64,000 nucleotides of DNA from the NCBI GenBank assembly GCA_023101885.1, contig JALPQD010000142.1:3680121-3744120 (forward strand), given 5' to 3'. Under the pieces are notes generated by a model. It saw only the letters and a program-made list of their open reading frames with translations, was not told where the DNA came from and did no database searches. Position 1 is the stretch's first letter. The number at the start of each line of letters is the position of its first letter. Shown one piece after another: positions 12,881 to 25,545 of the stretch. The DNA comes from Typhlomys cinereus (taxonomy: Eukaryota; Chordata; Mammalia; Rodentia; Platacanthomyidae). The position numbers and the translations under genes are program-made.

Positions 12881-14679
12881 CATGTTTTTGAATTCTATAA
12901 ACTGTGTCAATGACTAAACCTGGGAAACAAAACAGGCTGATACACATGGGTTCTGAGTTCTAACTCTGATTGATACCTGTTTTCTATCAAATTGTGCATT
13001 CTCAGTCTGTTGGAATCTTCTTTTCAGACCTATGAAAGACAGGCTTCTTTTAATGAATTTATAGTATTATTATGCGTAATATAATGACTGAGGCAAGGAT
13101 ATAAATCTCAGCTTATCTACAAAGAAAGGATGCTCCTCTCCTGGGAGTCTGTGTGAATCTCACTGCCTGAAAGTTGATAATTTCAGTGCATTTGACATGA
13201 AGACTGCCTGCCTAGAAACAATATTCTATTTTATAAACATATTTCAAGTAAGAATTATAAAAGTATAAGGAACCATGTTTACAGCTGTATCATATTTGAC
13301 CTTTGAATTTAACCTCAGTTCTTTCCCAGCAGTAAACCAGTAAGTGCCTGAGATTTTAATAAAGATTGTGAATGTTGTTTATTCTCAAACATCCAAATGA
13401 ACTCCTTTTTAACCATATGTAGTAAGAATTACTTTCCCCTTGTAACCTCTGGCTTCATGTTGCATCTGTATGTATGCTTCTCCAATATGCCATAGAAGCC
13501 ATGCAAAGATCTTATTTAGAAATAAAATGAAATCTTTCAACAGCCTTTAAACAATGTAATTTCAAAAGCTTCCATGGTTACGAAAACAACTGAGATGATG
13601 ATACTTATGGAAGGTTCCCTTATAAATAGTGCATATGATGGCTTGGGGATGTATTGTCCTTTCTCTAAATGTCCTTGTGTAGGTGTATAGTCAAACATTT
13701 TCTTTTTTCTGTAATGTAATAATATATATAAAATAATCCTGCTGTAATCTCCTAATATTCTTTTCTTAGTCTTACTCAATACAAGTGTATGAGTGGATGT
13801 CAGAAAGAACACCTCAGATTGCGACAGATAGTAGCATCTCTCCTCCTCCTTCTGGGATTTGAGTGGGAGACACATATAACAGTGCAGCCAAATTAAAAAA
13901 ATAATCTTTATTTGCATAATAATAGTGATGATGGATAAGGAAGCCAAATAGCAGTAATTCTAAAACATCTTTCTTAGAATTATATTGATCAGAATAGTTT
14001 TTCCAAGATCTTAACTTTCAGCATATTATTGCATTACCGTTTTCAGAATATAAGACAATATATGGATTGAATGTATTTAAAATCTCTGCATGTAGGAGAT
14101 GGAATATTGTACTTTCAAATGTCTTCTATCAGTTAATGGATAATAAAAAACCCCTTTTTTATTTTCTTGGAATGTGACAGCTGACCCTTGACACAGCCAG
14201 CACTGCTGGATGCCAACAATTCTCTCTCAGCTGGAAATTATATCTTCCTAGATAATGTATATATCCTTTCCTGCATATTAGGTCTTCCATTCACTTGTCT
14301 CCATCTCTCAGTATTCTTCTGTATACACTGTCAGAAATATTTTATTTCTGACAATAGCTAACCCTTTCTGCATGTTAGACTTGTTGCAAATTAACTTATT
14401 TATTCATCTACACTGTGTTACTGATAATTTTTTTATTTGTTATGCTAGTAGAGGCTTGTTTAAAATCTTTTTATGTTCTTTACTTAACACTAACATGCAA
14501 TATAGTAGCTCCCCAAATAGATTCAAATAAAAAGATGTATTCATGACTGAATGAGTAAATGATTGAAGTTTTAGAATTAACTATAAATATTTAGATCTAA
14601 TATTTTATTTTCTATGACTCACAGTGCTGTATTTTATGTCCACAAGAACTTGGTTATCTTTGCTTGCTGAAAGTGGTGA

Positions 14680-14715
<36 letters not shown>

Positions 14716-15629
14716 CTCTGAGGACAATTTAAAGGCTTTGAGCAGAACCCTCCCTTGTAATATGAAGTCTGTAGAAGCAGTACCTGAATTGCACAACTAT
14801 GATTACTTGTCACAAGAATAGGATCTGTGTTGCATCTTTGGTTTAGAGTAGGGACAAAAGCAATCCAAACAACCCAATAGATCTTATGATCACTGTCTAG
14901 CCAGAGGATTGTAAGTAAAAAAGAAAAGTTATACCATTGGCACTTCTATTAGGAGTTAATCAATATGGGTCTGTTGATGATGTGGACAGGAAAAAACCTT
15001 TTTATGCCCTGTGTGTTCCAATTTTCAGAAATATGTTAAGCATACCCAAAAATATAGGTTGGCAGAATGTTATATGTCCTGTGAGAAGGTTTCTGAGGCC
15101 ATAGTCTGCTCTCACTCACCTTTGCAGTGGTCCTTTTGACCAATTGCTCTTGCAGACCCTTGAAAAGGATCCATCTCACCTTGTTTTCCCTCCACTAATC
15201 TATGGAGATCACAAGAACCAGGGATCAGGAATCTTGTTTATTTTCTTTTAAAATATCAGAGTAATACAAATTTTGTCTTTAGAAGATGATTCTCTGTATC
15301 TATGAAGGAGCACTTTCACTCACTTTAATTGGTATTGAAGACCAAAAGTTTCCTTTATTCCTGAGTGATATACATGAAGCAGTATGATGTTAGGTCTGTC
15401 TTTAAACTAGGTGTAATCTTTTCAGACCATAGTCCAATGTCACAGCTTAATTCATTAAATATATGACAATGGTTTTATTATACAAATAGTTACAGTGCAT
15501 TTATTTCTTTAATGCAAAGGTGCTTAATATTTGTGTCATTGGTTTGCATTTTTGAAGATCATTGTTTGTATATTTAATCTGAGTTTTCACATTGCTTCAA
15601 TAATTCGATTGCCTGTATGATGTGTGTCT
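12881..15629. other. Unassigned DNA with a (TTAG)n tract
   Basis: Mostly unassigned. At 14681-14715 there is a clean tagt tetranucleotide run of about nine units. A 136-codon minus-strand frame at 13537-13947 has no recognisable domain and I do not call it a gene. Confidence 0.5.
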
Positions 15630-15634
15630 CTCCC

Positions 15635-15981
15635 TGTCATGGTTTGAAATGTGTCCCCTCACAGTTTCATGTGTTTGGGACCACCTTTAAGAGGTGGAAC
15701 CATGCTGGGAGAAGGCATTCATGAAGTGTTGGACTTGAGTGAATTAGTCCCATTCTACTTCTGAGAGAGATATAATTTTACAATGGGCAGTAATGCAGCT
15801 CTGAGCCTCCAAGATGTCTGCAGTGACTTAGCCTGCCTCCAGTTTCTGCCAGCCAGCCATGCCTTTTCCTCCATGAAAGATTGCATCTCCTGGAACCATA
15901 CGATGAATGAATCTCCCTTTCTCCCTTAAGTTGCTTGACTTTGGGTTTTCTTTTACAGCAACAGAAAGAGTAACTAGTACA
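15635..15981 (+). mobile_element. ORR1-like MaLR solo LTR with 5-bp target duplication
   Basis: Begins TGTCATGGTTTGAAATGTGTCCCC and ends AGTAACTAGTACA (347 bp). The 5-bp duplication ctccc sits at 15630-15634 and 15982-15986. Internal landmarks are tttcatgtgtttggga, gaggtggaaccatgctgggagaagg, cctccatgaaagattgcatctcctgg and acagcaacagaaagagtaac. It is a complete solo LTR in the MaLR class that produced mouse ORR1. Confidence 0.88.
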
Positions 15982-16028
15982 CTCCCTAAAGACTGTCAGG
16001 TTTAATCTATTCAAATCCCTCTTTCCCC

Positions 16029-16432
16029 CATCATAGTTAGACACAGGTGTCAATTTGACTGTAGATGATTTGAGCTCTGGGGACAGATGTGGAGAATTAG
16101 TGGTTGGTTTAAGTGTAGAGTGAACCTGAAGGAGATTGTCAGGTTGATGGGGAAGACCCATTCCATGATGGGTGGGACCAGGCCCTGAATAGGTGAATAA
16201 AATACAGAGAGCTGGTTGAGAAAGGTGGCATCCTTCTGTATACTTGGCCAGTAAGGATTGTCCATCTCTCAGTTGTTATGTGGTGATGGTGTGCTCAGTT
16301 CCCTCGGTCCTGGTGCATGCTCTCCTATCAAGCTGGACAGACTGTAACTGGTCTATCATAAGAAAATAAACCCCTTGTTACCTTAAGCTGTTTGATGGTC
16401 ATTTATCAGTAAACATGTAGGCGAACTGCATA
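16029..16432 (+). mobile_element. Solo LTR, unnamed family A, copy 2
   Basis: Same family as the copies at 7941 and 29265: catcatagttagacacaggtgtcaatttgact near the start, acttggccagtaaggattg in the middle, and catttatcagtaaacatgtaggcgaactgca at the end. The flanking pentamers are tcccc (16024-16028) and tccct (16433-16437), a target duplication with one mismatch. The copy is slightly shorter than the other two through small internal losses. Confidence 0.7.
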
Positions 16433-16454
16433 TCCCTGTTTTCTTTTTTGTGGT

Positions 16455-16540
16455 GTGGTGATAGTGTTGGTAAAGACTGAACCAGTGCCTCATGTGCAAG
16501 TATTTGCTATTCCACTTTGCTGCACCCTGAACTGAAATTT
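16455..16540 (-). mobile_element. ID/tRNA-type SINE relic
   Basis: The plus strand reads gactgaaccagtgcctcatgtgcaagtatttgctattcc, which resembles a decayed reversed ID element head (B box then anticodon arm then A box). It is short and diverged. Confidence 0.4.
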
Positions 16541-19500
16541 CTTTTCTTTCTTGATTTTTAGATAAGAAACATTTAATAAAGGCTTATAAATTTAATGTTG
16601 AAGGAGAATGTAGTAAATGTGAAAATAACACACATCTCTAAAGCATAGTTAGTGGCAGAACAAAATTCCGGATATAAAAGAAAAGGTGGAATGGAAGTTT
16701 TCTTAGGTGTCAGAGGAAATGTGATTATTGGTTGCCTTCAGAGAGGACTGGGAATTGAGTATATTGTTGCCATAAAGTGGCAAGAGCTCATGCCTATAAA
16801 CATGGGACCTTTTCTTCCATAGGTCGTATATGAGGTTCTGAAAATATCAGTTCCCCATGCTGATACCAGAAAAGTTAATAATTTATAATTAAGAATCTGA
16901 CATACTGAATCAGGTAGCTTGAATCTTACATTATACTCAAAAGCAAGTCCTTAAAAGCCAAGTAGGTTGTAAATGATCTAGATTGTATGGGGGAGTGAAA
17001 TCCATGTAGAAAGCTATTTCAATCACCAGGCTCAAACTCTGATTGACTGACTCTTACATGGCATTTGGGGTTTTTTTGAGAAAGAGAACTTCATACAGAT
17101 GAACTCTGCAGGTTTTATCATTCTATGAACATACGCTAAAAGGCAGACATAAGTTGAAAATGAAATGTAGCTTTTGAAACATTTTAAGAAAAGAAAATAT
17201 GTTTTCATTTTTCATTTATCTATAAAATATATAGCTTTATAAATTCAGGAATTTGTGTAAAATAACACCCTGCAGTAATAAGGCAAACTTTAGCTACACG
17301 AACTTTCAAAGCATTGTAAAGGCAACTTTGCTTTAATCAGAAAAAAAATCCAAATTTAATATCTAGAATGTTAGTATGATTAAAAATTTTAAAAAGAGAG
17401 TGGAATCATCTACTCAGATTCAGCATTCGAAAATGGCCTATTAATCACCAATATCCTGTCTAGAAAGGTAGTCACACTCACAGTGGGAAAATGGAAAGAT
17501 AATAACAGGAAGAACACAGCAACCTTTGAGAAGTTAATATTTAAATCTCAGGAAGGGGCATAATATAATTTTAATATGATGATTATCATAAAATAATAAC
17601 AGAGTAAATTTTACTTCAGACTCAAAAGAGAGTGGAAATGGAAGTAAAACATGGAACTTTCTAGATTTAAGAGCATCTAAAATTTAAATTTAACATGGCA
17701 GCACAGAAGATTAAATTTCATTTACAGATAACAGAGGAAGATAAGGAAAATGTCTACAATGGCCAAGTATTCCAATTTTGTTCAATGAGACTAGGATTTT
17801 TAGAGGAAATTTAGCCTATAAAAATGAACTTATTTGTATATCCTTGGCAAATCATCTCATTCTTTAGTTACAGGTTAGATCTTTTTTTTTTTTTTTAATT
17901 AACTGTGCTTTGCCTCTTGACTGCAAAAAACAGTTTTCATTCTGTTGCTGGGTAGGAATACAAATAACATAATACTCATCATTGTGAAAATTAGGTTAAT
18001 AGTAAAAAAAAATTCCACCATCCTGCATCCAACATGTCTCATGAATTGACTAAGATAATGATGAGTCTTGAGGAGCAAATTTGCTACGCAGTGTTTGCCG
18101 TAATTTCTGCTTTGTTTTCAAGAGTCTCTCAAGTGACCTTTCTTCTGTACTCTGCCATTTATTTTTCTTTTGTGTGGATACCATGTATGACATGCAAACC
18201 TCCTTCATAGATGTCTTAGAGGCATCCAGAGGATTTCTCAGTAGCTCAGCACATCATCACAAAGTAGAAATATGGTCATGGTATACATTCAGAGGCAGAA
18301 ATACACATAAATTGTAAATGAGTCAAATTAATTTCCCTTTACCATATAAAATATTGTATAATAATGGAAGTGTAATACTTTCAATCGATAAAATTCTGTA
18401 TCAATTTGATTGATATTATGTAGAAATTTAATTTTAGGTTCAGAGACTAAGCAGGAAAACAAATGTGAAATGAGATTAATGGGAACCCAGAGGTAATATT
18501 TTCATGGAACAGGGTGAGTGAAAGGTCTGACCAAGATTTGAGGAATATTCATTAATAACACAAGTATGTATTTGAACCCAGAGGTTTGAATCTGAGGAGC
18601 TCTTCTCCATTGACTTTGACTTTGTGGAGATCAGACAAGACTTAAGTGTCCTGGATTCCATATGGTATCCTATGTATGTTACTGAAATAAGAAAATAGGT
18701 GCACATAAAGAAAAGCCCTGGGGCAGGAGCAATGCTGAGTGAGTAATCTAGAAACATGCAATTGTATTTTAGGAGCACACATGTTATAATTATGCTAATT
18801 TGTTGCATGAGAAGATACTCTCAAGGATTAGTTATTAAAAGAATAATTTTTCTTTCAGTGCAGGTTTTGTTCCAATCTAAAAGTTAAGGTTGGTCCTTGA
18901 CGGATAATGGGCTCCTTTACTTTAACTTTCTGCTCTTTTCCATTATTTTTCTTTCTTCTCCATTGTTTCCCAATGTAACCTTAGGAAATGATCTGATTAA
19001 ATATTCCTGAAATGTTGTTTCCATTTGAAATTTCTCGTGATATTAGCAAGCATATTCATGTTCTTTTATTACTGAATGTAGAATACTTAGCAAAAAAATA
19101 ACTACACATAGATATCACTTATGCTTAATAGAAGATTATCTTCCAGAGAAAGATCTGTAAATTCACAAGCATCATGTCAGAGTCTTCTAACTAACTCTGA
19201 GAAGAAAGTTCTGCTAATTATCCCTACAATGCTGCAGATCCTCTAGAAAGTAACATGAACTGAGTCAAGGTCACATAGTCAGACTCATTTTAAATGGAGC
19301 CAAAAACAAGGCAAGTTTGATCATTTGTGCCCTACAGGTTTTGGTACAATCTTATAGCTTTTTAGACATCTAATAGGTACTAAACCATCATTAAATCAAA
19401 ACGAGGAATTACTTTGAATGATTTAAATAGATTTAATTATATTTTCAGTCTCCTAAAACGATCATGATTTTTTAGAATGGTCCTGATATGAACCAACTAA

Positions 19501-19690
19501 CACATTGCTCCTCAAATTCTTCTGGCACCAAAATTAAGTACTCTTTATACTTTATCTGCGAAGAAATGAAAAACCAAGAAAAGAATATTTCTATGATGAA
19601 ATCATGGCATGTATGTACTTTCCATGACTGACCTTTTCTAGAAAATAAGACAATGCTCAGCTAGTGCACTTGTCTAGGAGGAAGTCATAG
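16541..19690. other. Unassigned AT-rich DNA
   Basis: No repeat family or gene recognised apart from an oligo(T) run at 17882-17897. Confidence 0.4.
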
Positions 19691-19691
19691 A

Positions 19692-19964
19692 TTTTATTAT
19701 TATTATTATTTGTTCAATTGTGCGTGTGTGCGTGTGTGTGTGTGTGTGTGAAGAACCATGGGTGAATTTGGGAACCATCATGGACCACCTCCACCTCCTC
19801 CTTGTTTACTCTGCCCCGGAATTCACAGGCTCCGCCCTACCAGGACCAGAAGCGCAGGCCACCCCCACTTTTGCCCTGCGTCTATACATAAGATCTAGTA
19901 TCCGAACTCAGGACCTTCTACCTGCAAGGCAGATACTTAACCCCTGAGCCACCTCTCCAGCCCC
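19692..19964 (-). mobile_element. B2-superfamily SINE, long subfamily, minus strand
   Basis: On the minus strand it starts gggctggagaggtggctcag at 19964 and ends at the cacaattgaac terminus with a TAA-rich tail. It has the insert seen on plus as ccttgtttactctgcccc. Flanks share a short agatttt, at about 19689 and 19965, a weak target duplication partly merged with the tail. Confidence 0.88.
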
Positions 19965-19989
19965 AGATTTTTATAATTCTATTTATTTA

Positions 19990-20165
19990 TTTATCTAACA
20001 GAGAGAGAAATTCAGGTCTTCAAATCATGGGTCAGTGGTGGAAATCAAAGAACAATCATCAGAAATTGTTTTACTCCTTCCATCATATGGATCTCTGAGG
20101 ATCTATCCCAGGTCACCAGGTTTGCAGGCAGGAGTCTTACCCACTGAGCCACATTACCACCCTAA
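19990..20165 (-). mobile_element. Old B2/B3-like SINE relic
   Basis: The plus strand shows ggtcaccaggtttgcaggcaggagtcttacccactgagccacattaccacc, the reversed, decayed head of a B2/B3-type SINE. It is clearly older than the ten well-preserved copies. Confidence 0.55.
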
Positions 20166-20419
20166 GGGATTATAGATTCACAGTATATATTTATTAAATT
20201 ATATAAATTCTTATGGGAAGTCTGAAGGTGAGAACAAAAAAAAACAGGACACAAATAGAAGATATAAAGTATATTGCTTGGATAATATACTTTGAATTCT
20301 GCAAACAGCTGTAAGAATTGTTATATCAAGTGTAAAACCCTACTACTCAGGGCTTCAACACTGCTAGTTCTAATTTCCAAGTCAAAAAATGAGCTTTGAA
20401 AGGCAAGAACAGCTTGGAG

Positions 20420-20770
20420 ACTCTGAGAAGCAAAGAGCATAGGGGCTAAGGACTCCAAGCCAGACATAGGGCACCCAAGTTAGCCTTACCCTGATGCTGC
20501 AGCAGATAAAGGAGGGTACAGGGCCAGTGAGAAGAAGAAATCAAAAGAGACCTTGAGCTCTTTTGCAGGTTGCAGCTTTATTTTTTGTGCCTGCTTAACA
20601 AGGAGCAGAATTCAAATTGTTCACAGGGATCCTTCCTCTCTCCTTATATAGCCATGGCACAGTTTAAAAAATAGCCTGGGCTTTTTTAGGCCTTTAAAGA
20701 CATCATCAGTCATTGTCATCAATGGTAATGCTTCAATTACCCTGGAGAAGCAAAAATACAGTAGCCGTGG
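20420..20770 (-). mobile_element. LTR-like block with TATA and poly(A) signals, minus strand
   Basis: On the minus strand a TATA box (ctatataagga, complementary to 20643-20650) is followed about 65 nt later by AATAAA (complementary to 20577-20582) and a GC-richer stretch. That is the promoter-R-poly(A) order of a retroviral LTR. I could not fix the LTR termini or a target duplication, and no retroviral coding sequence was recognised next to it. Family unknown; it might be a remnant of a class I or II endogenous retrovirus. Confidence 0.45.
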
Positions 20771-22038
20771 AAATGACGCCCTGATGTGCTGAAAATTCTA
20801 AGTAAAAAAGGGCAGTGTTTGCATATTAGCAATGTAAGCAAACACAAGGATGATGTTGAACCATTAATAAGCTTCTCCTACTCTGTAAGGATTCAGGAAA
20901 TAGGCCGACTGAGAGTCCAGATTTCTGAAGGATTAATTTAATGATTTGCTATATTCTGCAGTAGTCATTGTCCTTTGGCCTATTTTACCTTTTCCACATT
21001 GCACCATGTTTCAAAGAACACATAGTATGGCCATGCAAAACTACAGTCCTCATGCAGAGTACCTCCATTTCCACCATTAACTCAGTTTCATATTAAAGAC
21101 TTTTTTTTTGCACCAATGAAACCCTACAGTGTCATTCCTATCCAAACAAATCTTGCTGATTCCTTTCTAACTGCCAAAGTAGTTTCCCATTGGGTACTCC
21201 CAAGTGGTCACCTAGAGTAACAGGGATTCTACTCCCTCAGCTCCATACCATACCCATTTTGTGGGAAAAGGACACATGCAGTCTTAGCTTGGAGTGGCTT
21301 GCAGGCATAGCTTACTGAACTTCAGCAAGTCTCCTTTGGGGCCTCCATGGAATCCCATCATGTGTGAAAAGAAAAGGAAAAGCTAGAGGAAATGCAATTT
21401 AGACCACACTGAGGGGCTCTCCCTGCCCTCAAGCTCTTAAATCCTACCACTCCCCCACACACACCTCAGCAAGATTTCCAGAACATTGACAATGGGATGG
21501 ATGGAGTTGTATGTCCTTTTTAGGATTGAGCTATCCATAATTGATGTGGATCACAAGTGCTGTGATGTCTATGTCTACTAAGATTTCCACAATATCTGGC
21601 CTATCAATATTTTGTCATTGAGGTGGAAAGTCTTTGGAATTCACCCAGAAAGATTGTGTGACAGGAGTCAGGAAAAAACAGGAAAACATTTTTACTCAAA
21701 AGTGAGCTCACTTTTGGAGCATGTATAACCAAGCAGGTACCTCTGTACTGAACAGTACAGGTCTCCAGGATGGGAACCAGTGGGTCTCACTTGCAGGAGG
21801 ATAAGGGAATCAGAAGGAGACAGTCTGCAAAGAGGAATGAATGGATGAATTGGGAGGGGAGTTGAGGGTGAATAGCAGAGAATAAAAACATCAAATTCAT
21901 TTTTATAGAGGACTTGATGGTGGAGGGGAGCCTGTAGTAAGAAATGAGTAACTGGGAAGAGAATGAGGCAGATATGCTCAAGATACGGCATGTATACATG
22001 TGATATTGCCAAAGAATGTCTGTAAGAGTTGTACATAG
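20771..22038. other. Unassigned, with a possible reversed L1 3' UTR scrap near 21500-21600
   Basis: No confident call. The stretch near 21500-21560 (gtatgtcctttttaggattgagctatcc) resembles a segment of the Lx-like 3' UTR at 30.8 kb, which suggests another decayed minus-strand L1 end. The rest may belong to the neighbouring LTR element or be unique. Confidence 0.3.
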
Positions 22039-22053
22039 AAAGCAGCTTGTCTA

Positions 22054-22364
22054 GGGCTGGAGAGGTGGCTCAGGAGTTAAGCCTCCGCCTTGCAGGCGGA
22101 AGGTCCTGAGTTCGGATCCCAGATCCCACGTATAGACGCCAGGCGGAAGCGGGGGCGGCCTGCGCTTCTGGTCCTGGTAGAGCGGAGCCTGTGAATCCCA
22201 GGGCAGAAGGAGGTGGAGGCGTCCATGGTGGTTCGCGAATTCGTCCGTGGTTCTACACACACACACACACAGACACACACGCGCGCGTGCACATACACAC
22301 GCACATGCACACAGTTGAATAAATAATAATAATAATAAAAAAAAATTAAAAAAAAAAAAAAAAA
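22054..22364 (+). mobile_element. B2-superfamily SINE, short (young-looking) subfamily
   Basis: Intact head gggctggagaggtggctcag, body with preserved CpGs, (AC)n with CG steps, a cagttgaataaataataat terminus and a tail of about 40 A-rich bases. Target duplication aaagcagcttgt at 22039-22050 and 22365-22376. It lacks the agtaaacaa insert. It is very similar to the copy at 5202. Confidence 0.93.
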
Positions 22365-22376
22365 AAAGCAGCTTGT

Positions 22377-23663
22377 TTAAAGTTTCTTCTGTGACCAAAA
22401 CCTACTCAGTGTCTGTCAACATAGACCAGCTGTTGTCTAGAATTGACAGTGCATGTTAATGGTAAGAAAGCAGTTTTCATCTACTAATGTGTTTATTGAT
22501 GTATTTGAGTGTACTTACTAAATGTCTACCATTCCACTGTGTCCTATATGAGTGATTTCGCACTGCAGTACCTAGAACTAGAGTTTTTGGAATATCATCT
22601 GTGATTGCCTTAGGGTAAGTTTTCTGACTCTTGTGAAACATTGAAGCTATCTTCTGCCTGTGCCACTAGTTTTATGAAGGTTCATCATCTGTCAGTGTCA
22701 TTGAATATAAATTCAATTAATATGCCATGCAATGCCCTAATAGAAACCATCACAAGATCACATTAGCTCCTCATTCCTGAACACATGTGCTCTAGATATT
22801 TATAGCACTCAGGGTCACCTGTTCAACTGTTTTAATTTCCTCCAGGGATTGATAATGGAATAAAAAGCTTATGGGTACTCAGTCATAAGCCTCATTTGTG
22901 TCTGTGAAGACCACTGATGCTTAGTTGAAGACTACTATAGTCTGCCATCCATTTTCTCTTAGAACTGCCTATATTATAACCTATAGTTAGAAAATTATGA
23001 GAATCTTTTTTAGTAATAACCTTTTGAACTTTAATGATTGGCTAGAAAATTGTATAATGATAATATATGCTGTTTTAGACCCTGGTGATTTTCTTTAGAT
23101 TATAAAGTTAAAGTAAGAAATAATTAACCCGTACATACATGTATATCATCAAGACAGTTTACCTAGATGTATATCTTACATACATGTATATCATCAAGAC
23201 AGTTTACCTAGATGAAGTTCACAGGAGCTCCAATATATCCCAGCAACTCAATTTATGAAAAGGCATAGTTCTATCTAAAAGTCAGCATACAGTCTCTGCT
23301 AAAACTAAAATCTGAAACATTTTATGCAAGCCACTCAAAGAAGCATTTACTGGTTTGCTTTGTGGTTTCTACAAAGAGCTTAAAAATCCTAAAATAAAAT
23401 GTTGTGCTTAAGACTCTCAAAACCAAATTCAATAGCAGAAGAATGCACATATAAGTATGTATATGTGTGAATATATGGTCTCATTTTTCTATGAATGTTA
23501 AAAGGAATAATGAGTAATGGTATAAAGCACCAAGTTTTCTTGAACATTATCAGATATTTTAAAAATAATCACTCTGAAATACTGGTATGCCATCATTTGC
23601 ATCTGAGTTGTCCTGCACAGGCTCACATGAATGAATCTTTAGTAGATGTTGATGTTTGGGAAA
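22377..23663. other. Unassigned, containing a 38-bp direct duplication
   Basis: Unassigned apart from a local direct duplication. A 38-bp unit beginning tacatacatgtatatcatca occurs at 23132-23169 and again at 23177-23214, separated by 7 bp, with no mismatch seen. Confidence 0.6.
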
Positions 23664-24030
23664 TGCTGTAGCTTGGTATGTATGTTGTCCCCCACAGGTT
23701 CATGTGTTTAAATCTTTAGTTGTTTGGGAAGGTCTTGGCAACTTTAGGAGGTAGGGCCTTGTTGAAGGAAGGCAATCATAGAAGGTAGGCCCTGAGGTTG
23801 GTTAACTCCACTCTGTTTCAGTTGGTGCATCTAATTTTGCAGTTTTTTTAGCTCTCAGCCTCCACGATGGATGTGACATAGGCTGCCTCCAACTTCTGCC
23901 AGGCAGCCATGCTTATTCCACCATAATGGACTGCATCTCTCCTCTGGAACTTTAAGCTGACTAAATCTCCCTTTCTCTTTTATGTTGCTTTATTTGAGTG
24001 GTATCTCACAGCAGGAACAGTTGTGGTACT
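23664..24030 (+). mobile_element. ORR1-like MaLR LTR
   Basis: Landmarks in order: cccccacaggttcatgtg, ttgtttgggaaggtcttgg, aggtagggccttgttgaagg, gtaggccctgaggttgg, accataatggactgcatctc and atctcacagcaggaacag. It is diverged and its exact ends are uncertain. Confidence 0.7.
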
Positions 24031-24310
24031 TTTGAAAGATGATGCTTTATTGTATGAGTGCTTGCTGTTGGAGGTAGGCTTTAGGTTTAGTGATCTAGAC
24101 TTGCTTCCTTCACTCTGTTGCTCTGTTCCATATTCAGTTGGCTATGGTGACCTGAACTAGCCTCCTGTTTCTGCCTCTAACCATGCCTTCTGTGGTAAGA
24201 TTCCTGCCATAATAGATTGTGATCCCTCTGGTCCTATAAACCAAATAAAAAATACCTATTTTTCTGCTACTGCCTGAGTCTGATTTTTATCTCACAGGAA
24301 AAGAGAAGTA
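24031..24310 (+). mobile_element. Second MaLR-like relic, tandem to the previous one
   Basis: Continues with ttggaggtaggctttaggttt, tgccataatagattgtgatccctctgg, aaaccaaataaaaaatacc and tatctcacaggaaaagag, the 3' half of a MaLR LTR. It is a separate, more decayed copy in the same orientation. Confidence 0.5.
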
Positions 24311-25129
24311 TCTACTATGGAATGCATACAAATAATGTCTTCTAAGTTTATACATTTCCTGAAACATCAGAAAGACCATTGTAAAGGTAGATTCATATCC
24401 GACTAGCTCAGGAAAGAACTCCCAATCTGCTGCCTTTTTCTAGGAATTGAACTTTGGAAGTAGTTAAACACCTGCTATAACAGAGCTGCGTCTCTGAAAA
24501 GTGATACCATGTGACTTTCATGGGAGCCAGTCTTTTCATTGCAATTCAACTTCAGTCATTACTAACCTATTGCAGGAGAGAATCATATGCAGAAAAAAAT
24601 GGGAGACAAAAAGACAAAAATAATATTCCAAAGAAGGACGAACATAGATTACCTATCAAATAAAAACACACCATGAGACAGGAAGATAGAACAGAAACTG
24701 GAAAAGAGCCCTACAGGCCCCAGTAATAAAGGTATGCATGAAAACTGAAGCTTCATCAAAAAAGGGCCACTTCACTTGGTGAGAACATGGTGCCAAATGC
24801 ATCAGAAACTTCTGGTTTCTGAATAATAAAGTATCCTTGCAGACAGTGGCTGACAGGAATGTGGTTTAATAGAAAAGATGATAGCAGGGCAAACCATCAG
24901 CAGACTCCCAGAGCCTACAGCTCTGACAAGGTGTGAGAGACACATATTATTAGCCAGTTCATGACTTGGGGATGTGAATCTTGAAACCTGGCAGATATTT
25001 AGTTTTTTATGAGTTTCTCAGCACTGGAGTTTATTTAACTTCTTGATTGACACTTAGAAACATTTTGAAACAAGTTATTTTTTAAATGAAAGATGAAAAC
25101 AGAGACACTACATTAAAATATGGATATAG
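24311..25129. other. Unassigned DNA
   Basis: No feature recognised. Confidence 0.4.
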
Positions 25130-25289
25130 AAGCATACACATCGAAGTGCACATGTGTATTTACACAAACATGCAAACAAATACAGACCTGCATATACCTA
25201 TGTACATGTAAACACACATGTATACATAAATACATTGATGCTCATGTACACACATGCACATAATCTCCATACATATAAACATACATGTT

Positions 25290-25335
<46 letters not shown>

Positions 25336-25545
25336 AATACACAGAATTATGTGTGCACATTCCTGTATACACATATAAGGAAATTCACAGCTATATCCAC
25401 AAACACTCATGAATATAAGTATACATGAACATGTCCACACATGAACTCTCATGCATATATATTCATGTGTATATACACATGCATGTATGTGGTGCCTCCC
25501 ACATACACATAGGCACAGGCACATACACATGCACACATACACATC
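25130..25545. repeat. Cryptic CA/TA-rich alternating purine-pyrimidine tract
   Basis: About 415 bp made of acac, acat and atgt blocks. A clean (AC)n core of about 21 units lies at 25292-25333, and imperfect alternating sequence lies on both sides. The long frames on both strands come from this composition. Confidence 0.85.

Noticed and set aside
13537..13947. 136-codon minus-strand frame
   Set aside because: No recognisable motif and no supporting context. One frame of this length is expected by chance in 64 kb of AT-rich DNA.
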